Assembly: GCA_002712335.1 (NCBI GenBank)
Contig: PATI01000016.1
Span: 67,483 to 79,340, forward strand
Origin: Rhodospirillaceae bacterium
Lineage (GTDB): Bacteria > Pseudomonadota > Alphaproteobacteria > MPNO01 > UBA2964
Direction of reading: 5' to 3'
Length of the DNA: 11,858 bases
The first letter of the stretch is position 1, and each line of letters starts with the position of its first letter. The notes beneath the pieces are model-generated. The model saw only the letters and a program-made list of their open reading frames with translations. It made no database searches and was not told where the DNA came from. A program made the translations under genes and the position numbers. Positions 7,051 to 11,858 of the stretch are shown here, in pieces.

Positions 7051-7647
7051 ATGTTAGATGGTGTCGAGATGAATAAAAATAAATCCAACAGTTTTGTTCA
7101 ACATATTTTAGCACTATCTGTATCAGAAGTTGCGGATCTCTGCGATGCCACAGAATCCGCTATTCTCGATGGCGGTGGTTTTGGTTGGTTAATGCCGCCC
7201 CCAAGAAATGTTCTGGAACGCTATTGGCGTGGAGTAATTGTAGTGCCTGAGCGTGATCTTTTTGTAGCTCGGTTTAATGGCAGAATAGTGGGGTCAGCAC
7301 AGCTCGTTATTGCCCCCGGAAATAATGAAGCTCAGAAACAAATTGCTAGTATAACGACAAACTTTGTCGCTCCGTGGGCTCGAGGTCATGGTCTTGCTCG
7401 ACAGTTGACTCTGGCCTGCGAGCTCAGGGCTAAACACCGCGCGATTAAAATTATAAATTTGGATGTGAGAGAAACTCAGGAAGCAGCTATTCAAATGTAT
7501 GAAAGACTCGGTTATGAACGTTGGGGCACCAATCCAAATTATGCAGTTGTAAATGGGAAAAAAATAGCCGGATATTACTACACCAAAAAGGTAGAAAGTC
7601 TAAAAAAGGGGGGAAATCAAAAACATGATTTTATTTCCAGCGATTGA
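7051..7647 (+). CDS. GNAT family N-acetyltransferase embedded in the his operon
   Basis: GCN5-related N-acetyltransferase (198 aa from the first ATG). The family moves the acetyl group of acetyl-CoA to an amine on a small molecule, peptide or protein; the substrate here cannot be told. The fold is recognisable: DLFVARFNGRIVGSAQLVI (69-87, central strands), TTNFVAPWARGHGLARQL (102-119) with the acetyl-CoA pyrophosphate loop RGHGLA (111-116), and LDVRETQEAAIQMYERLGYERWG (137-159), the standard C-terminal strand-helix. The start is ambiguous: ATG at 7051 or ATG at 7069, neither with a strong ribosome binding site. The gene begins 12 bases after hisH and overlaps hisA by 23 bases, so it is translated as part of the operon. 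That may mean a link to histidine metabolism or simply a stable passenger. Confidence 0.85.
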   Translation: MLDGVEMNKNKSNSFVQHILALSVSEVADLCDATESAILDGGGFGWLMPPPRNVLERYWRGVIVVPERDLFVARFNGRIVGSAQLVIAPGNNEAQKQIASITTNFVAPWARGHGLARQLTLACELRAKHRAIKIINLDVRETQEAAIQMYERLGYERWGTNPNYAVVNGKKIAGYYYTKKVESLKKGGNQKHDFISSD

Positions 7648-8350
7648 TCTAAAAGATGGTCTTTGTGTTCGATTGCTGCGAGGTGATATGCAACAAGCGA
7701 CAATTTTTAATCCGGATCCCATCAGACAGGCCGAGGAATTTGAAATGGCCGGGTTTCAGTGGTTACATATGGTTGATCTTAATGGGGCAGTTGAGGGAAA
7801 GCCGGTAAATACAGAAATTGTGAGTAAAGTTGTCTCGTCAGTTGATATTCCTATTCAATTGGGTGGAGGTATTCGTAATAAAAAAACGCTTGAACATTGG
7901 ATAAATATTGGTGTGAACCGGATTGTTCTTGGTACAGCAGCCTTGTCCGATCCGGAATTTGTTTTTCAAGCATGTGCCGATTTTCCGGGGAAAATAGTAA
8001 TCGCAATCGATGCTCGAGATGGAATGGTTGCTATAGACGGTTGGACTAAAGATTCTGGGGTGCGAGCATTGGATTTAGCACTGCGTTTTGAAGACAAGGG
8101 GGCAGCTGCGATTCTATTTACAGATATTAATCGTGATGGCGCTATGGGCGGGGTCAATATTGAAGCTACGGTCGATCTAGCGTTTTCATTAACTACGCCG
8201 GTGATAGCTTCAGGTGGTGTTTCATCGCTAAATGACCTAAAAGAGCTTAAAGAAAAAGCGACTGCAGGTATACAGGGAGTAATATGTGGTCGGGCACTAT
8301 ATGATGGTAGAATTGAAACTGCTGAAGCTATTGCATTGTTTAGGGATTAA
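7625..8350 (+). CDS. hisA: ProFAR isomerase (phosphoribosylformimino-5-aminoimidazole carboxamide ribotide isomerase)
   Basis: HisA carries out the Amadori rearrangement of ProFAR to PRFAR, the substrate of the HisHF synthase. The 241-aa protein is a (beta/alpha)8 barrel. The N-terminal half has [14 protein letters not shown] with catalytic Asp8, the phosphate loop QLGGGIR (78-84) and AIDARDG with the second catalytic Asp129. The C-terminal half has [13 protein letters not shown] (166-178) and IASGGVSS (194-201). The ATG lies inside the 3' end of the GNAT gene, with a G-rich site (AAGGGGGG) about 10 bases upstream. hisF, its paralogue, follows after 19 bases. All expected motifs are intact. 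Confidence 0.96.
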   Translation: MILFPAIDLKDGLCVRLLRGDMQQATIFNPDPIRQAEEFEMAGFQWLHMVDLNGAVEGKPVNTEIVSKVVSSVDIPIQLGGGIRNKKTLEHWINIGVNRIVLGTAALSDPEFVFQACADFPGKIVIAIDARDGMVAIDGWTKDSGVRALDLALRFEDKGAAAILFTDINRDGAMGGVNIEATVDLAFSLTTPVIASGGVSSLNDLKELKEKATAGIQGVICGRALYDGRIETAEAIALFRD

Positions 8351-8369
8351 AACGAAGAAAGCTTTAAAA

Positions 8370-9131
8370 ATGCTAAAAATGCGAATTATACCCTGCTTAG
8401 ATGTAAAGAATGGGCGCACAGTTAAGGGGGTTAACTTTGTAAACCTTATAGATGCAGGTGATCCGGTAGAGCAAGCAAGGCTATATGATAAAGCGGGCGC
8501 TGACGAGTTGTGTTTTTTGGATATTACGGCTTCTCATGAAAATATAGATACATTATTTGAAGTTGTTGGCCGCACCGCGGAACAATGTTTTATACCATTG
8601 ACCGTTGGCGGTGGCGTGCGAACTAATGAAGACATTCGAAAGCTTCTCCTTACTGGGGCTGATAAAGTTTCGATTAACTCCGCTGCCGTTCAAAGACCCG
8701 AGTTTGTTGGAGAAGCAGCAGCTAAATACGGGTCACAATGTATAGTGGTGGCAATCGATGCTAAAAATTGTGGGCCTCAGTCATGGGAAATCTTTACTCA
8801 CGGTGGCCGTAAACCTACCGGCATTGATGCTGTAGAGTGGGCGAAAAGAATGGAAAAATTCGGTGCAGGGGAAATTTTACTCACCTCTATGGATCGCGAT
8901 GGAACTAAAAATGGATTTGATTTGGAGTTAACTCGTGCTGTTTCAGATGCTGTATCAATTCCAGTAATTGCTTCTGGCGGCGCGGGAACCATTGGTCATT
9001 TGGTGGCCGGTATTCGAGAAGGGCATGCCACTGCGGTGTTGGCAGCATCGATATTTCATTTCGGAACTTTTAAGATTGCTCATGTTAAGGAGCACATGGC
9101 GGCTGCCGGCATTGCTGTCCGAGGGGTTTAG
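8370..9131 (+). CDS. hisF: Imidazole glycerol phosphate synthase, cyclase subunit
   Basis: HisF is the cyclase half of IGP synthase. It uses ammonia from HisH to convert PRFAR into imidazole glycerol phosphate, used in histidine synthesis, and AICAR, returned to purines. The 253-aa barrel begins [20 protein letters not shown] with catalytic Asp11. Other landmarks are FLDITAS (49-55), LTVGGGVR (77-84), VVAIDAK with catalytic Asp130, [15 protein letters not shown] (170-184) and [12 protein letters not shown] (199-210). The reading frame is open back to 8286 within hisA, but the family begins at the MLK-RIIPCL motif, so I use ATG 8370; an ATG in frame 9 bases later is the alternative. The ribosome binding site is weak (GAAGAAAG). 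It lies 19 bases after hisA and 32 before hisE. Confidence 0.97.
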   Translation: MLKMRIIPCLDVKNGRTVKGVNFVNLIDAGDPVEQARLYDKAGADELCFLDITASHENIDTLFEVVGRTAEQCFIPLTVGGGVRTNEDIRKLLLTGADKVSINSAAVQRPEFVGEAAAKYGSQCIVVAIDAKNCGPQSWEIFTHGGRKPTGIDAVEWAKRMEKFGAGEILLTSMDRDGTKNGFDLELTRAVSDAVSIPVIASGGAGTIGHLVAGIREGHATAVLAASIFHFGTFKIAHVKEHMAAAGIAVRGV

Positions 9132-9163
9132 TCAGCACTATAATCCGAAAACGGGGTTGTTTA

Positions 9164-9499
9164 ATGGGTGATTTAGATAAAAATAGTGAAGTTTTACAAA
9201 GGCTTTATGACGTAATAGAAGTTCGTAAAGATAGTAGCCCGAAGGCATCGTACACTGCAGAGCTATTGAGTACTGGTGTGGAGAAGGTGGCGCAAAAGTT
9301 GGGCGAAGAAGCAGTCGAAACTGTAATTGCGGTCACTCAGGGAAAAACTAACGCAGTTATTCATGAAAGTGCTGACTTGCTATACCATTTACTGGTAGCG
9401 TGGGCTGTCACTGGTGTTAGGCCAGAAGCTGTTTGGGCGGAATTAGCTAAACGAGAAGGTAAATCTGGAATAACCGAGAAAGCTCTAAGAGGAAAGTAG
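9164..9499 (+). CDS. hisE: Phosphoribosyl-ATP pyrophosphohydrolase
   Basis: HisE removes pyrophosphate from phosphoribosyl-ATP, the second step of histidine synthesis. The 111-aa protein is the stand-alone, all-helical MazG-like form, not fused to HisI; separate hisE is usual in alphaproteobacteria. Motifs include SYTAELLSTGVEKVAQKLGEE (29-49), with the metal-binding glutamates in KLGEEAVETV (45-54), and HESADLLYHLLV (67-78). The ATG has GGGG about 7 bases upstream. It closes the his block, 32 bases after hisF and 27 before the HIT gene. Confidence 0.95.
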   Translation: MGDLDKNSEVLQRLYDVIEVRKDSSPKASYTAELLSTGVEKVAQKLGEEAVETVIAVTQGKTNAVIHESADLLYHLLVAWAVTGVRPEAVWAELAKREGKSGITEKALRGK

Positions 9500-9526
9500 G
9501 TCGAAAATTTAATAGCAGAAAATACT

Positions 9527-9928
9527 ATGGCAATTTATGATGAAAATAATATCTTTGCAAAGATATTGCGCGGGGAACTTCCCTGTAAGAAAGTTTTGGA
9601 AACAAAACATGCTTTGGCTTTTCATGATATAAACCCTCAAGCACCAGTTCATGTATTAGTCATACCTAAAGGAGCATATATTTCCCTGGATGATTTTGTT
9701 TCTAAAGCAAGTAATGACCAAATTGTTGGATTCTGGAGGGCCGTGGGTGAGGTGGCACAAGTTCTCAATCTCACTGGCAGTGGTTTCCGAGTTCTGTCTA
9801 ATCACAGTGCCCACGCCCACCAAGAGGTTTTTCACCTTCATGTCCATATCTTGGGCGGGCGGCCACTTGGCCCCATGTTGGCGGGGGGCGATATCCCGCC
9901 AGATGGAACGTGGGAGCCTTTCGGCTAG
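9527..9928 (+). CDS. HIT family (Hint-type) nucleotide hydrolase
   Basis: Histidine triad protein (133 aa) of the HINT branch, small cytosolic dimers that hydrolyse nucleoside phosphoramidates and related AMP adducts. The family start IYDENNIFAKILRGELPCKKVLE (3-25), FHDINPQAPVHVLVIPK (32-48), and the triad HQEVFHLHVHILGG (98-111) are all present. The triad histidines are His103, His105 (nucleophile) and His107, with His98 nearby. Length is normal. It starts 27 bases after hisE on the same strand and is likely transcribed with it. HIT genes frequently follow hisE in alphaproteobacteria. Some phosphoribosyl-AMP-type substrates of the his pathway are nucleotides, but any functional link is speculation. 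Confidence 0.93.
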   Translation: MAIYDENNIFAKILRGELPCKKVLETKHALAFHDINPQAPVHVLVIPKGAYISLDDFVSKASNDQIVGFWRAVGEVAQVLNLTGSGFRVLSNHSAHAHQEVFHLHVHILGGRPLGPMLAGGDIPPDGTWEPFG

Positions 9929-9988
9929 TTTTGATTGTTGAGATTGATTGATGCGGATTTATTTTTTTAAATTTGAATTTTATTCAGA

Positions 9989-10792
9989 ATGTTAATTCTT
10001 TATGACGGCACCACTTCGGTTTGTGCAATTAAAGTCCGTTTAACTCTATTTGAAATGGGGATAGAGTTTCAAAGTTATAATGTTAATTTAAGGGATGGAG
10101 AACAGTTTTCGCCAGATTATCTAAGGCTGAATCCAAACGCCGTTGTTCCTACTTTGATTGATGGGGACACAGTTGTCCTAGAATCCACCATAATTATGCA
10201 ATACATCGAAGAGTTAAATGAAAAAATTTCTTTGGTGCCGCAAACCCCGCAAACTCGAGCAACTATGCGCATGTGGTTAAAAAAAATCGACGAAGTTATC
10301 CACCCAGCCACCGGTATTCTTACCCACGCTACGGCATTTCGACCGTCCTTCCTACAGAAATCAAAACAGGAACAAAAAGTTCATTTAGATAAAATACCAG
10401 ATATTGGACGCAGAAATCGACAGGAAGCAGTTTATAGAGAGGGGTTGTCTTCCCCAATTGTTGAAAACGCAGTGTGGACGTACGATAAATTCATTCAAGA
10501 GTTGGAAGACGTTTTGAATAGGCAGGATTTTATTGCTGGCCGACTTTATTCCTTAGCTGATGCCGCGGTGACCCCCTATATTAATAGATTGTCAGCGCTC
10601 AAGCTGCTGACGGTATGGAGAGAGAAAGCACCAGCGGTTTGTGATTGGTATAAGCGTATACATTCAAGACCATCGTTTTCCCTAGCCGTGACGAATTATC
10701 TAGAGCAGGGTGACATCAAACAATTTTCTCAGGTCGACGATAATATCCCAAATGTAGCAAGAAGAATTTTAAGCCAAAAGAGGGCCTATTAA
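9989..10792 (+). CDS. Glutathione S-transferase family protein
   Basis: Soluble glutathione S-transferase (267 aa). The thioredoxin-like N-domain (1-78) has MLILYDGTTSVCAIKVRL, where Ser10 or Cys12 is the likely residue facing the glutathione thiol. It also has the cis-proline loop VVPTL (52-56) and the glutamate-serine pair VVLEST (62-67) that holds the gamma-glutamyl group. The helical C-domain (about 88-240) carries FIAGRLYSLADAAVTPYINRL (181-201), the usual N-capping region. It resembles LigE/LigF-like or related bacterial classes, but the substrate is unknown. The C-terminal tail (about 240-267) runs beyond the fold. No strong Shine-Dalgarno site precedes the ATG. It lies 60 bases after the HIT gene and converges on gshB, which makes its cofactor; their ends overlap by 4 bases. 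Confidence 0.88.
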   Translation: MLILYDGTTSVCAIKVRLTLFEMGIEFQSYNVNLRDGEQFSPDYLRLNPNAVVPTLIDGDTVVLESTIIMQYIEELNEKISLVPQTPQTRATMRMWLKKIDEVIHPATGILTHATAFRPSFLQKSKQEQKVHLDKIPDIGRRNRQEAVYREGLSSPIVENAVWTYDKFIQELEDVLNRQDFIAGRLYSLADAAVTPYINRLSALKLLTVWREKAPAVCDWYKRIHSRPSFSLAVTNYLEQGDIKQFSQVDDNIPNVARRILSQKRAY

Positions 10793-11751
10793 GGCTGTCT
10801 GGTTTTCAGATCATCATATCGTTTTTCAATAGCGTTCCATATAAGCTGCTCGATGTGTATTCCATCAAGAGCATTAATTTCTTGAATTCCCGTCGGTGAT
10901 GTTACATTAATCTCCGTTAAATAATCACCAATAACATCAATACCTACAAAAATCAGTCCTCGTTCTTTTAACGTTGGTCCGATCATTTTACAAATTTCAT
11001 ATTCTTGATGTGTCAATGATGTTTTCTGTGCTGCCCCCCCCGCGTGAAAATTAGCCCGGGCATCTCCTGAGGCTGGGATCCGCAAAACGCCGCCGACTGG
11101 AGCGCCATCTACTAATATAATGCGTTTGTCTCCTTCCCTAACTTCGGGTAAATATTTTTGAACTATTATTGGCTCCCGGTATTTTGCCGCGAACATATCC
11201 AATAGCGCTCCCAAGTTTTCGTCCTCAGGCAAAATGTGGAAAACATCGGCTCCACCATTACCATATAAAGGTTTTACAATTATATCTCGGTGTTCTTCAC
11301 GAAAGGCCGCGATTTGGGCCCTATTGGAAGTAATTAAGGTGGGTGGGAGAATTCCCTCAAAATGAGTTGCGAGCAATTTCTCAGGTGAATTTCTCACTTG
11401 TATCGGGTCATTGACAACAAGAGTCTTGGGATGAATGTGTTCCAAAAGGTGTGTTGCAGTGATATATGCCATATCAAATGGGGGGTCTTGTCTCATTAAA
11501 ACAACATCTAGCTTAGAAAGGTCGGTGAACTCTGATTTTCCCAAAGAGTAATGGTTGTTTTTTTCCCGCCTTAATTCGGCTGGCTTTATTTCCGCAAATA
11601 GTTTGCTATTAACTAGGGTTAGGCTAGAAGGCAAATAATAAAACAGTTTATGTCCCCGTTTCTGCGCTTCAATTGCCAGCATGAAGGTGCTATCAACATT
11701 GATATCTATATTTTCGATAGGATCCATTTGGATCGCAACATTCAAATTCAT
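10789..11751 (-). CDS. gshB: Glutathione synthetase
   Basis: GshB joins gamma-glutamylcysteine and glycine with ATP, the last step of glutathione synthesis, in the cytosol. The 320-aa ATP-grasp protein starts MNLNVAIQMDPIENIDINVDST, the family N-terminus. It shows VLMRQDPPFDMAYI (84-97), VVNDPIQVRNSPEKL (112-126), the ATP-grasp loop IVKPLYGNGGADVF (158-171), RANFHAGG (232-239) and the metal-binding stretch LTEINVTSPTGIQEI (278-292). A clear ribosome binding site (AAAGGA, 5 bases before the ATG) supports the start. Its TAA overlaps the convergent GST stop by the shared TTAA. Length and motifs are normal. Confidence 0.97.
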   Translation of the reverse strand: MNLNVAIQMDPIENIDINVDSTFMLAIEAQKRGHKLFYYLPSSLTLVNSKLFAEIKPAELRREKNNHYSLGKSEFTDLSKLDVVLMRQDPPFDMAYITATHLLEHIHPKTLVVNDPIQVRNSPEKLLATHFEGILPPTLITSNRAQIAAFREEHRDIIVKPLYGNGGADVFHILPEDENLGALLDMFAAKYREPIIVQKYLPEVREGDKRIILVDGAPVGGVLRIPASGDARANFHAGGAAQKTSLTHQEYEICKMIGPTLKERGLIFVGIDVIGDYLTEINVTSPTGIQEINALDGIHIEQLIWNAIEKRYDDLKTRQP

Positions 11752-11789
11752 TTGGTTCCTTTGGCGTTAGCAGATTAATAAGGAGTTTA

Positions 11790-11858
11790 GTGAAGGTGTT
11801 TTTTTACCTTATACAACATAGTTTCGGCTTCCCTGCGTTCGGAGTTTTGGCCGGTGTT
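11790..11858 (+). CDS. Possible start of an unidentified gene at the right edge
   Basis: A GTG at 11790 has a strong AAGGAG four bases upstream (11780-11785) and opens a frame that stays open to the window edge (23 codons, beginning MKVFFYLIQHSFGF, mostly hydrophobic). I do not recognise it. A competing reading is a C-terminal tail on the minus strand, open from the edge down to a TAA at 11787-11789 (ending MLYKVKKHLH), upstream of gshB. Both cannot easily be real. Too little sequence is present to choose, and neither may be a gene. Confidence 0.22.
   Translation, partial: MKVFFYLIQHSFGFPAFGVLAGV

Noticed and set aside
8286..8369. N-terminal extension of hisF by 28 codons
   Set aside because: It lies within the hisA coding end, and the HisF family begins at the MLK-RIIPCL motif, matching ATG 8370 with Asp11 and Asp130 in the canonical positions.
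9139..9144. Perfect TATAAT in the hisF-hisE gap as an internal promoter
   Set aside because: No -35 lies at acceptable distance (the best, TTGCTG, is 21 bases away), there is no extended -10, and the hexamer is expected by chance in AT-rich DNA.
11033..11042. C-run in gshB and the G-run at about 2463-2469 in mltA as possible frameshift sites
   Set aside because: Both genes keep conserved motifs in one frame across the runs (RANFHAGG and QDTGGAIRG), so neither is shifted.
11790..11812. AAGGT/ACCTT hairpin with a T-rich loop as a terminator
   Set aside because: The T-run is in the loop and not after the stem, and the stem is only five pairs.

Overview
The window reads as ordinary, gene-dense chromosome from an AT-rich alphaproteobacterium. 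The gene order secB, fxsA, a Tim44-domain protein, mltA, smr, hslU/hslV, hisB, a DUF2628 protein, hisH, hisA, hisF, hisE, HIT is the conserved alphaproteobacterial neighbourhood around the histidine cluster. The GTTI-type HslV with a short N-terminal extension, the Tim44-like protein and the glutathione genes fit the same group. By eye the base composition is AT-rich and fairly even, which suits Rhodospirillales-like or marine lineages better than GC-rich soil relatives. I cannot place it more precisely. There is no transposase, integrase, tRNA, rRNA, CRISPR array or phage gene.

Layout. Left edge (1-699, minus strand): fxsA followed by the 5' end of secB. From 810 to 3209 (plus strand): the Tim44-like membrane protein, the lytic transglycosylase MltA (lipoprotein, TTG start overlapping the previous gene) and an Smr-domain protein. 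These are cell-envelope and nucleic-acid-maintenance genes. From 3210 to 5072 (minus strand): hslU and hslV, the HslUV protease. As written, the hslV sequence carries a one-base shift about 30 codons before its normal end; correcting it restores the canonical C-terminus and an 8-base overlap with hslU. A 338-base AT-rich gap (5073-5410) separates the divergent hslV and hisB and must hold both promoters.

From 5411 to 9499 (plus strand) runs a tightly packed his operon: hisB, DUF2628, hisH, a GNAT acetyltransferase, hisA, hisF, hisE. It covers the middle of histidine biosynthesis: PR-ATP pyrophosphohydrolase, ProFAR isomerase, both IGP synthase subunits and IGP dehydratase. hisG, hisD, hisI, hisC and the phosphatase are not in the window. 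A HIT hydrolase follows at close spacing. A glutathione S-transferase gene (plus) then converges on gshB (minus), their stop codons sharing a TTAA.

I did not find a convincing new multi-gene system. The points most worth a second look are the hslV frameshift, the two accessory genes embedded in the his operon, the extended -10 element pressed against the Tim44-like start codon, and the two pairs of convergent genes that touch or overlap at their stop codons.
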